Of a stretch of DNA of 22,469 bases, positions 1-7,113 are shown in pieces. Origin of the DNA: CAYYWP01 sp964475125 (GTDB taxonomy: Bacteria > Desulfobacterota > Binatia > HRBIN30 > CADEER01); NCBI GenBank assembly GCA_964475125.1, contig CAYYWP010000057.1:1-22469 (forward strand), read 5' to 3'. Below the pieces are notes generated by a model. It was not told the origin of the DNA. It worked only from the letters and a program-made list of their open reading frames with translations, and did not search any database. The translations under genes and the position numbers were made by a program. How positions within the stretch are numbered: the first letter of the stretch is position 1; each line of letters starts with the position of its first letter.

Positions 1-48
1 ATCCTCGACCCGCTTGAGTTCCGCGCCCGGCGCCGCAATGGTGGCGCG

Positions 49-960
49 ATGTCGAGTGCCGCCGAGACGCGTGCCCGCGCCCTGCTGGCCGCCGCCGCCG
101 GCTCTGCCGTGCCGCTGCCCGAGCGCGGGGTGGAGATCGCCGTCCTCGACTGGGGCGGCAGCGGACCGCTGGCGCTGCTGCACCACGCCAACGGCTTCTG
201 CAAGGGCATCTGGGGCCTGGTGGCCGAGGGCCTGCGCGACCGCTTCAGGGTCATCGCCATGGACGCGCGCGGCCACGGCGACTCGAGCCATCCCGATTAC
301 CCGGGCGCTTACCGCTGGGATGAGATCGCCGAGGACTTGGTGGCCGTCGCCGACGCGCTCGCCCGCAGACATGGCTCGAGCATCGCCCTGGGGATCGGGC
401 ACTCGCTCGGCGGCACCTCGATGATGGGTGCCGCGGCGCGCCGCCCCGATCTGTTCGCACGCCTGCTGCTGGTCGACCCGGTGGTGCCCATCGCCCAGGG
501 ATCCCCCGGCTTTCGCGAGCACGAGCCGATGGTCCAGCGCCTGATCAATGGGGCGCGCAAGCGGCGCGCGCACTGGCCGTCGCGCGCCGCCGCTCGGGCC
601 TGGTGTCAAGGGCGCAGCTTCTTCGCCGCCTGGCAACCCGAAGCCGTCGAGCTCTACCTCCTCGACGGCCTGCGCCAGCACCCTGACGGCAGCGTCGAGC
701 TCAAGTGCCCAGGGGCCGTCGAAGCGCAGATCTTCAGCGGCAGCACCGGCCTGGACGTCCTCTCCCTGGCGGCGCGCGTGCAGGCTCCGACCGTGGCGCT
801 CTGGGCCTCGCAGGGCGACTTCTCCCTCCCCCGCCTCGAGCGGGTGGCGGCCGCCATGCGATCGGCTCGCGTCGAGCCCGTCGCCTGCGGGCATCTCGTG
901 CCGATGGAACGGCCGGATTTCGTCGTCGCGGCCGCCCGACAGCTAGCTGTTGGCTGCTAG
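49..960 (+). CDS. alpha/beta hydrolase fold protein
   Basis: A 303-residue cytoplasmic alpha/beta hydrolase with no signal peptide. The nucleophile elbow GHSLGG lies at residues 117-122 with Ser119 as nucleophile. An oxyanion-hole-like HHANG lies at 45-49. An acid candidate, Asp257, follows the ASQG strand, and the C-terminal catalytic His is His282 in CGHLVPMERPD. Length and motif order match the common esterase/epoxide-hydrolase/haloalkane-dehalogenase superfamily, and the substrate cannot be read from the sequence. The frame is open to the window edge, so an upstream start outside the window is possible. The ATG at 49 was chosen because the preceding codons do not resemble the fold and contain no ATG or GTG. 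No strong ribosome binding site is visible. The gene converges on the heme-binding protein gene across a repeat-filled gap. Confidence 0.85.
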   Translation: MSSAAETRARALLAAAAGSAVPLPERGVEIAVLDWGGSGPLALLHHANGFCKGIWGLVAEGLRDRFRVIAMDARGHGDSSHPDYPGAYRWDEIAEDLVAVADALARRHGSSIALGIGHSLGGTSMMGAAARRPDLFARLLLVDPVVPIAQGSPGFREHEPMVQRLINGARKRRAHWPSRAAARAWCQGRSFFAAWQPEAVELYLLDGLRQHPDGSVELKCPGAVEAQIFSGSTGLDVLSLAARVQAPTVALWASQGDFSLPRLERVAAAMRSARVEPVACGHLVPMERPDFVVAAARQLAVGC

Positions 961-970
961 GCTGTTAGTT

Positions 971-1131
971 TAGCGGTGTGTTGAAAAAGGCCGCGCTCAT
1001 CCTTCGACGGGCTCAGGATGAGCGGGAGGTGCTTGTGCCGCAACGTGTTCCGCTCACCCTTCGACTGAGCTCAGAACATGCCCTGAGCCCATCGAAGGGT
1101 GGGCGGAACACGTCTCTCAACGGACTGTTAG
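971..1131 (+). mobile_element. MITE-like hairpin repeat, copy 1
   Basis: A non-coding palindromic element lies between two convergent genes. Positions 981-1044 match the reverse complement of 18872-18935 with 3 mismatches in 64. It contains a 10-bp perfect stem (994-1003 with 1015-1024). A second, longer hairpin pairs 1044-1064 with 1092-1112 with one mismatch in 21. The outer ends (around TTGAAAAA at 981 and CTCAACGG at 1115-1122) resemble the inverted ends of the second copy but are decayed. The core CCTTCGAC...GCTCAGGATGAG type is a widely dispersed intergenic repeat in high-GC bacteria, from general knowledge. No transposase is encoded. A small open frame across it (978-1163) is taken as spurious. 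Confidence 0.7.
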
Positions 1132-1132
1132 C

Positions 1133-1175
1133 AGTCAGGGATTCTGATCCCCTAACCGCCTAACCCCGTAACAGC
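1133..1175. repeat. TTAAC-rich repeat, convergent junction 1
   Basis: This short tract shares 12 of 13 bases (1152-1164) with 14734-14746, and the bases before it are also similar. It lies between the convergent hydrolase and heme-binding genes. A CTGTTAG-rich stretch at about 960-974 on the other side of the MITE-like element may be the other arm of the same palindrome. A transcription-terminating role at the convergent junction is inference. Confidence 0.45.
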
Positions 1176-1188
1176 TTGACACCCTGCC

Positions 1189-1671
1189 TCACTGCACTGC
1201 CGCTACGCCCGCCCGCGCGATGTCCTCGTCCTCCTGCGGCGTGTTGCCGCTGACGCCGACGGCGCCGACCACCACACCGTTGACGACGATCGGCAGCCCG
1301 CCCTGCAACGCCGTCGCACCCGGCAAGGCCAGAGCGGCGATGCGGCCGTTGCGGACTTGGTCTTCGAAGTCCTTGCTCGGCCGGCGGAAGATCGCCGCCG
1401 TGCGACCTTTGCCCAGGGCGACATCGACGCTCGCCACTTGCGTGTTGTCGAGGCGCTCGAGGTAGAGCAGATAGCCGCCGTCGTCGACTACCGCGATCAC
1501 CACGGTGGCCTTGCGCTTCGCCGCTTCGGCCGCGGCCGCCGCTGCCGCCTTCTTCGCTGCCGCCAAGGATAACACGGGCTTCTGCAGCAGCTGGGCGCCG
1601 GCCGGCCCCGCCAGCAACACGCCAATCGCCAGGCTCGCCCCCCACATTGCGGTTCGCCGATCGCTGCGCAT
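1189..1671 (-). CDS. GlcG/HbpS-family heme-binding protein, exported
   Basis: A 160-residue protein of the GlcG/HbpS family (Pfam PF03928, formerly DUF336). It has a cleavable signal peptide over about residues 1-25 (hydrophobic ASLAIGVLLAG ending at AGAQ). The mature part shows the family signatures: an Ala-rich first helix, the strand VVIAVVDDGG, and a C-terminal QEDEDIARAG motif. Relatives bind heme or act as accessory extracellular sensors, but several are of unknown role. The start at 1671 was chosen over a much longer open frame because an AGGGAG ribosome binding site sits about 5 bases upstream and the signal peptide begins there. It is divergent from a cytochrome c gene, so a shared heme or redox context is plausible but not shown. 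Confidence 0.85.
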   Translation of the reverse strand: MRSDRRTAMWGASLAIGVLLAGPAGAQLLQKPVLSLAAAKKAAAAAAAEAAKRKATVVIAVVDDGGYLLYLERLDNTQVASVDVALGKGRTAAIFRRPSKDFEDQVRNGRIAALALPGATALQGGLPIVVNGVVVGAVGVSGNTPQEDEDIARAGVAAVQ

Positions 1672-1804
1672 CGCGCTCCCTTTCTCGTACCGGCTCCGAT
1701 GCGCCGGCGGCCGATCAGGTTCCGTTCGAGGCACGCCGATCCGCGCCGGAGGCGATCTCGCGCGCCGTTTGCGCCGGCTGCAGCAGCGCGCTAGCCACAC
1801 CCCC
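1672..1804. promoter_or_regulatory. divergent intergenic region, HbpS-like / cytochrome c
   Basis: A 133-bp gap separates two divergently transcribed exported-protein genes and must hold promoters for both. I see the AGGGAG ribosome binding site of the minus-strand gene at about 1677-1682. I see no convincing Shine-Dalgarno sequence for the plus-strand gene and no clear operator palindrome. Confidence 0.4.
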
Positions 1805-2662
1805 ATGCGCGTGTTCGCGGCGTTGCTGACGCTGGCCCTCCCCGCGCTCATTCTCGCCGGCGACGCTTCCGACCGGCGCGAGCTGCGCTTCGTGCGCGAC
1901 GGCGCGCCGCCGACGGTCCTCACGGCGACGGCGCTGGCGGCGGCGTGTGGCGCCGAGACGGTGGCGCTCGACGATCCCTACTACGGAACGCGCAAGTCGT
2001 TTCGCGCCTGCCCGCTCGCGGCGGTGATCCAACTCGGCTTCGGGGAACCCGTGCAGCGTTTTGTCGACGCGTCATTCATCTTCCGCGCCCGCGACGGCTA
2101 CGCCAAGCCGGCGGCCGGGCGGGTGGTGGCCGAGCCGGGCGGCTTTCTCGCCTTCGCCGACGCCGATCACATGCGCGGCGACGATCCCGGCTGGCAGCCG
2201 ATCGATCGCAAGCAGGTGGATCCCGGACCGTTCTACGTCGTGTGGACGGGGCCGGAGCAGGATGTGCACCACTATCCGTGGCCGTATCAACTCACCGAGA
2301 TCCGCATCGCACCGCTCGAGTCGCTCTTCCCGCACATCGTCCCCAACGGTTTGCCGCCCGACTCCCCGGCCCTCGCCGGGTACGCGATCTTCCGCAAAGA
2401 ATGCATCGCCTGTCACGCCATCAACGGCGAGGGCGGCAGCGTCGGCCCCGAGCTGAACGTGCCACAGAGCATCGTCGAGTATCGTCCGGCGGCGCAGATC
2501 AAAGCCTACATCCGCGATCCGGCGACCTTCCGCTACACCACCATGCCGCCGCATCGGCACTTGAGCGATGCCCAGCTCGACGAGCTGGTGGCGTATTTTA
2601 CCGCCATGAAGGACCGCAAGCGCGATCCACGTGCAACCAGCCGAGGCAGCGCGGCCAGGTAA
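1805..2662 (+). CDS. periplasmic monoheme c-type cytochrome with unassigned N-terminal domain
   Basis: A 285-residue exported protein with an N-terminal hydrophobic signal peptide (about residues 1-19, ending near ILAGD). The C-terminal third is a class I cytochrome c domain with one CxxCH motif (Cys200, Cys203, His204). A TMPP motif supplies Met247 as the probable distal heme ligand. The preceding roughly 175 residues form a separate domain rich in aromatic and Asp residues (DDPYYGTRKSF near 56-66, GPFYVVWTG near 140-149) that I cannot assign. It lacks the tandem CxxCH motifs of multiheme proteins. A longer in-frame extension upstream overlaps the divergent gene and was rejected; the ATG at 1805 begins the signal peptide. 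The last 65 bases overlap the 3' end of the convergent membrane-protein gene. An electron-carrier role is likely; the partner is unknown. Confidence 0.85.
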   Translation: MRVFAALLTLALPALILAGDASDRRELRFVRDGAPPTVLTATALAAACGAETVALDDPYYGTRKSFRACPLAAVIQLGFGEPVQRFVDASFIFRARDGYAKPAAGRVVAEPGGFLAFADADHMRGDDPGWQPIDRKQVDPGPFYVVWTGPEQDVHHYPWPYQLTEIRIAPLESLFPHIVPNGLPPDSPALAGYAIFRKECIACHAINGEGGSVGPELNVPQSIVEYRPAAQIKAYIRDPATFRYTTMPPHRHLSDAQLDELVAYFTAMKDRKRDPRATSRGSAAR

Positions 2663-3494
2663 CGCGCCGCACCGCGTTGCGGTCGCGCCGGGCGGCGCGC
2701 CGGCGCTCCGCCCGGTCGAGAGGTGCGCCCGTGGCCGGCGCGGGTTGCGCGGCGCGCAACGGCGGTCGCGAGCGGGCGAAAAAGCGCACGTACGTGATCG
2801 GCACCCACAGGGAATAATAGAGCTGGTTGGGAACCACGCGCAGCAGCCAGCCGATGTCGAGGCGCAGTAACTGGATCAGGACGTCCGCCGCGGCCCAGAG
2901 CGCGTAGTAGCCGGCCACGTAGGCCAGCGTGCCGCGCAGAAAGGCGCCCAGGGCCGGCCCGGCCGACGCCGGCACCCACGCCCCGACGCGGGCGCACAAG
3001 CCGACCGCGACGAGAGTGAAGATGAGCTCGTAGACTAGCCAGATCGAGTTGTGGTGCAGCTCGGGCACGCGCGCGCGCAGCAGCGTGTTAGTGGTGTAGG
3101 CCAGCACCGGCACGACCAGGGTCCACAACGCGGCGCGCGGCAACGCCGTCCACCAGGCGCGCCCGTGCGCCAGCGCCAGCAGCGCGAAGACCAGGAGGTA
3201 GACCCGCAGGTCGCCGAGCAGGACGAAGAAGAGCACGACTGCCGTGCCCGCGGCGTGGTCGGCGAGGTCGAAGTAGCGCAGTAGCGGGCCGCTGGCGATC
3301 GGATCGAGCATGGTCTCGAACGCCACCGCGATCGCATAGGCATCGACGAACCCGCGACCCGCCGGCAGGGCGCCATCGGTGCGCGGCCGCCCCATCGCGG
3401 TGCGCCGAAGCAGGAAGAGCGCCGGAGCGATCAGCAGGCCCCACAGGCCCTGTAGATCAGAGGCGTAGAAGTCGCGCCACGACATGATGACCAT
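2598..3494 (-). CDS. polytopic membrane protein, unknown function
   Basis: A 298-residue hydrophobic protein that I do not recognise. About six or seven membrane segments are visible, near residues 13-30, 50-65 (weaker), 82-110 (possibly two), 118-136, 150-168, 183-211 and 225-240. A strongly basic, Arg- and Pro-rich tail of about 55 residues follows, presumably cytoplasmic. No catalytic motif or transporter signature is evident. The frame stays open far upstream (to about 4316), but that stretch antisenses the neighbouring TraB-like gene and an inverted-repeat element. The first ATG giving a plausible N-terminus is at 3494 (alternative 3485). Its 3' end overlaps the convergent cytochrome gene by 65 bp. 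The tail is the least certain part, because a frameshift or early stop could not be ruled out by eye. Confidence 0.6.
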   Translation of the reverse strand: MVIMSWRDFYASDLQGLWGLLIAPALFLLRRTAMGRPRTDGALPAGRGFVDAYAIAVAFETMLDPIASGPLLRYFDLADHAAGTAVVLFFVLLGDLRVYLLVFALLALAHGRAWWTALPRAALWTLVVPVLAYTTNTLLRARVPELHHNSIWLVYELIFTLVAVGLCARVGAWVPASAGPALGAFLRGTLAYVAGYYALWAAADVLIQLLRLDIGWLLRVVPNQLYYSLWVPITYVRFFARSRPPLRAAQPAPATGAPLDRAERRRAARRDRNAVRRVTWPRCLGWLHVDRACGPSWR

Positions 3495-3571
3495 GTCGGG
3501 CGTGGATAGACGCTGCGCGCGCCCAGCACAAGGACGCATCCGGAGTGAGCGCGCCACGCCGCAGCGCCCCT

Positions 3572-3766
3572 GGAACGCGCCGCTCCGCGGCGCACGGCGA
3601 TGCGCGGCGCCGCCGCCGCCGCGGCGGGCTCGATGCTGAACCGCCGATGCCAGGACCCCCCTCAGGGCCAAGACCCGTGCGCTGGGGATGAAACCCGCGT
3701 CCGGGCCAGCACGGTACCGAATCGATTCGCGACGGCGCTGCGGTGCGCCGCGGAGCGGCGCGCTCC
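3572..3766. repeat. 195-bp element bounded by 23-bp inverted repeats
   Basis: Positions 3572-3594 and 3744-3766 are inverted copies matching at 22 of 23 bases (core CGCGCCGCTCCGCGGCGCA). They enclose 149 bp of very GC-rich sequence that includes a run of GCC/GCG trinucleotides near 3604-3625. The element fills almost the whole gap between the membrane-protein gene and the TraB-like gene. The right arm ends 3 bases from the TraB stop codon. It encodes nothing recognisable. It could be a non-autonomous mobile element or a large terminator-type hairpin; no flanking target duplication was identified. Confidence 0.6.
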
Positions 3767-3769
3767 AAG

Positions 3770-4981
3770 CTAACGCAGCAACTTGGACACCAGCTCCGTG
3801 GTCGCGACGAGCGTGCCGATGCTGGTGCCGAGGGTGGTCAGGATGAACACCAGACACACGCGCAGCAGGCGGTTCTGCCACCAGCGCCGCACCACGCGCG
3901 CATCGTCGACGACCCGACGCACCTCGGTGATCAGCGGTGGGCAGACGTAGGCCTGCACCAGGGCGGCGACATAGCCGACGCCGATCAGCGGTGAGAGCGT
4001 CGTGATCGGCGCCGAGAGAAAGGTCGCCAGCATGGTCAGCGGGTGGGCGAGCGCCAGCGCCGCGCCGGCCAACCCCGGCAGGCCGGTGGCGAAGATCCAG
4101 AACAGCGCTTGATCGCCGACGGCACTGACACCGTTTCGCAGCCCGATGGCGAGCAACGTACCGGCGACCAGCAGCGGGATCGACCATCCGGCCACACGCC
4201 CCAGTCGCGATGGCGGCGGCAGCGTGTCGAGCGCGGCCAGGTCGGCCGTCCGTCCGTCGCACAGCGCGTCCCGCATCCCCGCCACATGACCGGCGCCGAC
4301 GACCGCGAGCACGCAACGGCCGGGAGCCTGTCGCAGGCGCGTAGCCAGATAGGCGTCGCGCTCGTCGATGAGCACGGTCTTGACGGCGGGAAAGGCGCGG
4401 CCGAGCTCCCGCAGCAGGCCGGAGAGGACGTCTTGTTGGCGCAGGCGGCGCAGCTCGTTTTCATCCAGCGCGGGCGCCGCGAAGAGCGCGGCAGCGAGGG
4501 TGGCGATCAGCTCCGCCTTGCGCCACAGCGACAGCGCCGCCCAGGCGCGGCGCAGCGTCACGCGCACGTCGCGGTCGCACAGGCGCACCGGTACACCGAG
4601 CCGCTCGGCGGCCTGCGCTGCCGCCAATAATTCGCTTCCGGGCAACACGCCGAGGGCTCCACCGAGGTGGCGTTGATAGGCGGAGAGCAGCAGGTTCACC
4701 AGCAACGGCGCCAGCTGGCGCTGGCGGATGACGGCGCGCAGGTCGAGCGACTCGAAGCGCGCCGGGTCGGCGAGGGCAGCGAAACGCCGCGCGTCGAGCT
4801 CCAGGCACACGCAGTCCGGGCGTTCGGCTCCGATCACCTGCTCGACGAGGGCGGCGGATTCGCGCGACACGTGCGCGGTGCCGATCAGCACGTAGATACG
4901 GCCATCGGCCTCGACGCGATGAACGTCACCGGAGCTTGGATCCGCCGCCGCGAGCCCCTGATCGCCTGCGTTTTCCTCCAT
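3770..4981 (-). CDS. TraB/PrgY-family membrane protein
   Basis: A 403-residue protein of the TraB/PrgY/GumN (Tiki-like) family. The N-terminal soluble domain has the conserved GTAHVS motif (residues 34-39), CLELD (59-63) and a second conserved GAGHV motif (229-233). The final roughly 150 residues contain four or so membrane spans (about 265-285, 292-325 and 375-395). This matches the family layout of an extracytoplasmic or cytoplasmic domain anchored by C-terminal helices. Known relatives include the Enterococcus pheromone-shutdown protein TraB/PrgY and Tiki metalloproteases; the bacterial chromosomal members are largely uncharacterised. The ATG at 4981 was chosen because an extension upstream would overlap the sulfotransferase-like gene. 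That gene ends 40 bp upstream on the same strand, so the two may be cotranscribed. Confidence 0.8.
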   Translation of the reverse strand: MEENAGDQGLAAADPSSGDVHRVEADGRIYVLIGTAHVSRESAALVEQVIGAERPDCVCLELDARRFAALADPARFESLDLRAVIRQRQLAPLLVNLLLSAYQRHLGGALGVLPGSELLAAAQAAERLGVPVRLCDRDVRVTLRRAWAALSLWRKAELIATLAAALFAAPALDENELRRLRQQDVLSGLLRELGRAFPAVKTVLIDERDAYLATRLRQAPGRCVLAVVGAGHVAGMRDALCDGRTADLAALDTLPPPSRLGRVAGWSIPLLVAGTLLAIGLRNGVSAVGDQALFWIFATGLPGLAGAALALAHPLTMLATFLSAPITTLSPLIGVGYVAALVQAYVCPPLITEVRRVVDDARVVRRWWQNRLLRVCLVFILTTLGTSIGTLVATTELVSKLLR

Positions 4982-5021
4982 CACCCGGCACCCGGCCCCT
5001 GACACCCGACGGCCCTCTTCA

Positions 5022-5939
5022 TCAGCTCGCTCCGTAGCGCTCCTCGACCGCCACATGCAGGTCGGGTGAGGCCACTGCCCGCCAGATCACGGCCTCCTCT
5101 TCATCGGGGTCATCGACCGTCGCCACGGCGCGGTTGGGGTTGAAGGTCCGGCCGGCCATTTGCTCGTGCCCGGCGAGCAGCGCGGCGCGGTCGGTGTTCG
5201 CATCCAGCAACCCGAGGATCTCGGCGGTGGCGAGGAAGCGAGCCGGGTCGTGAAACTCTTCGGCGGTGATATCCACCCACCGCCCGCCGGCGCCTTCGAT
5301 CAGGGGGCGGTAGGCGCGCTGGCGGCGCTCGATCTCGAGCGCGTACCAGAAGCACAGTTGGTAGTCGCTGCAGCGCGTCCAGTTGGGAAGCGGCAGCACG
5401 CCCGGATCGAGCGGATGGAGCAGGTACTTCAGGCCGAGCTTGCTGCGCCCCGGCACGGTGTGGCGGGACAACAAGCTGATGGCGACGCGGCGCGGCGCAC
5501 GCCGCAAGCCGATGATGTGCGGGACCAAGCCGAGTGCGAGCACGGCCTCGAGGAACCCTTTGCACAGCAGGTGTCCGGTCTCGACGTAGCGGCGCGTTGG
5601 GCGGGCGGCGATGAACGGCAGCTTGTACTCGAGCAGAAAGCGGCGCGCCCAATCCGCGTCGCGCTGGGCGAGGCGCAGCACGCGTACGAACGATGGCTCG
5701 GGCTCGTGCAGGCTGGTCGTATCCGGGCAGAGCGCCAACAGCCGGGCCACGAACGTCGTGCCCGTGCGGCCGGCGGTGACGCTGAAAACCAGGGTCTTGG
5801 CGCGCAGCGCGGCGAGCAGCGCCGCCGGATCGCCGGGCGGGCGGTGGTATGCCGCCACGCGCGCCAGGCGGCGCCGATGTTTGGCGAGGACCAGGCGCTC
5901 GCGGAGGCGAAACAGTGGCGTCGGTTGCGGCAGACGCAT
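5022..5939 (-). CDS. sulfotransferase-family protein
   Basis: A 305-residue cytoplasmic-looking protein. The P-loop-like 5'-phosphosulfate-binding motif TAGRTGTTFVARLL spans about residues 55-68. The 3'-phosphate-binding region RRAPRRVAISLLSR spans about 146-159. This spacing is typical of PAPS-dependent sulfotransferases of the Sulfotransfer_3 type. A HEPEP segment at 78-82, a usual position for the catalytic or substrate-binding loop, follows the first motif. The acceptor cannot be predicted. No signal peptide is present. It precedes the TraB-like gene by 40 bp on the same strand. The start at 5939 is the only ATG that keeps the full N-terminal helix; its ribosome binding site is weak. Confidence 0.8.
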   Translation of the reverse strand: MRLPQPTPLFRLRERLVLAKHRRRLARVAAYHRPPGDPAALLAALRAKTLVFSVTAGRTGTTFVARLLALCPDTTSLHEPEPSFVRVLRLAQRDADWARRFLLEYKLPFIAARPTRRYVETGHLLCKGFLEAVLALGLVPHIIGLRRAPRRVAISLLSRHTVPGRSKLGLKYLLHPLDPGVLPLPNWTRCSDYQLCFWYALEIERRQRAYRPLIEGAGGRWVDITAEEFHDPARFLATAEILGLLDANTDRAALLAGHEQMAGRTFNPNRAVATVDDPDEEEAVIWRAVASPDLHVAVEERYGAS

Positions 5940-6056
5940 GCGGCGGGCGATGCTGCGCCGCCCGCCGGCGCGGAGTCAACCCGGGCGCACCCCTCTGCGC
6001 GCAGTGATCGGCGGCGGACAGCCCGTCGAGCGGCGGGATTGCTTGCCGGTACCGGC

Positions 6057-6983
6057 CTAAGGCGCCGGCTTGCCGCCGCCCGGCTGCCCGGCCGGTGGAT
6101 TGGCCCCTGGCGGCGGTGGGCCACCCATCATCTGATTCAGGACTTCGGTGCCGCTGATCTTCTTGAAGTTCTTCGGCGCGGCGAAGAGACTGGCCGGGAC
6201 CGGCTTGGCCTCGATCGAGAGAATCTCCTCGATGCGGTAGCCTTCCGGTTCCACGGTCTGCACCATCACCGGCAGCCCCTTGCCCTGCATCAGCTCGCGC
6301 ACCGAGGGCTTTTGCGTCGCCGGGCCAGCCACCTTACGCATGCGCTCGGTCACCGTCCGCAACGCCTCGCTCAACTCCGGTTGCTCCTCGGTGATCCAGC
6401 CGACCACGGTCGACGACCCATCGACCGCCTTGTAGGCCGCCGTCTGCATGCCGCTGATGGTCTGCGTCTTGCCGAGGGGCGTCAGGTTGATCGCGGGCTT
6501 CTTCTCACCCGCCTCCATACGCTCCAGCACCGCCTCCGCCTCCTTGCGTTTAGCCGGTTCGAGCAAGGGCAGTTGCTCGCGCAGGGCTTTCTTGAACGCC
6601 GCCATCTTCTCGCTCGCGATCTTCGCGTCGGCCTGCGTCCATTCGATGTATTGCTTCTCTTCCGGCGACACGAGCCAGGTAGTGCCGTTCTCGAACACGA
6701 TCACCGAGCCGTCCTGCCCCTGCCCAACCGGCGCATCCATGCGCACCTTGTTGCCGCTCACGTAGACCGTCGCCTCTTGCTGCGCGCCCTGGTCGCCGGC
6801 TTTGGCGAGCAGATCCGCCGGCATCATCGCCAGCAAGGTCGCGGTATCGGGCTTCTTGTCCTTGCCACTCGCCAGCGCCTCCATCGGGGCGCCCACCGTG
6901 CGAATCTTGAGCGTGCCATCGAACGCCAATGCAGCCGTGGCGCTCAGCAGCAACGCACCGGCGATCATCGAAAGAGCTCGCAT
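6057..6983 (-). CDS. exported DUF4412-like protein
   Basis: A 308-residue exported protein with a clear signal peptide (residues 1-20, ending ATAALA). The mature region has a Val-x-Gly-Asn-Lys-Val-Arg-Met-Asp segment followed by strands ending in a YIEWTQ motif. This pattern resembles DUF4412-type periplasmic beta proteins, whose function is unknown. A charged helical insertion covers about residues 115-155 (Lys/Glu/Ala rich). The C-terminus is a low-complexity Pro-Gly tail (about 285-308) with several PPPPG-like repeats. The start at 6983 was chosen because the signal peptide begins there and an AAGGA sequence lies just upstream. The longer frame (to 7022) adds a basic, non-signal stretch. 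Confidence 0.7.
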   Translation of the reverse strand: MRALSMIAGALLLSATAALAFDGTLKIRTVGAPMEALASGKDKKPDTATLLAMMPADLLAKAGDQGAQQEATVYVSGNKVRMDAPVGQGQDGSVIVFENGTTWLVSPEEKQYIEWTQADAKIASEKMAAFKKALREQLPLLEPAKRKEAEAVLERMEAGEKKPAINLTPLGKTQTISGMQTAAYKAVDGSSTVVGWITEEQPELSEALRTVTERMRKVAGPATQKPSVRELMQGKGLPVMVQTVEPEGYRIEEILSIEAKPVPASLFAAPKNFKKISGTEVLNQMMGGPPPPGANPPAGQPGGGKPAP

Positions 6984-7113
6984 CGTCCTTGCCCTCTTTT
7001 CCGGTCGTGGTTCAGGGACCACCGACGGCCTGCTCCTATGGCATCCATGGACCGCAACGCAACTGCCCCCGGGTCGCCCCCGCCGCCCAGATGCCGCGCG
7101 CGGGGACAGGGCA

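Noticed and set aside
978..1163. 61-residue open frame in the first intergenic region
   Set aside because: It lies entirely inside the hairpin repeat and adjoining palindrome and has no ribosome binding site or recognisable protein features.
3495..4316. N-terminal extension of the membrane-protein frame
   Set aside because: The extension runs antisense-free but in a shadow frame of the TraB-like gene and through the inverted-repeat element, with Arg/Ala-rich low-quality composition typical of non-coding frames in GC-rich DNA.
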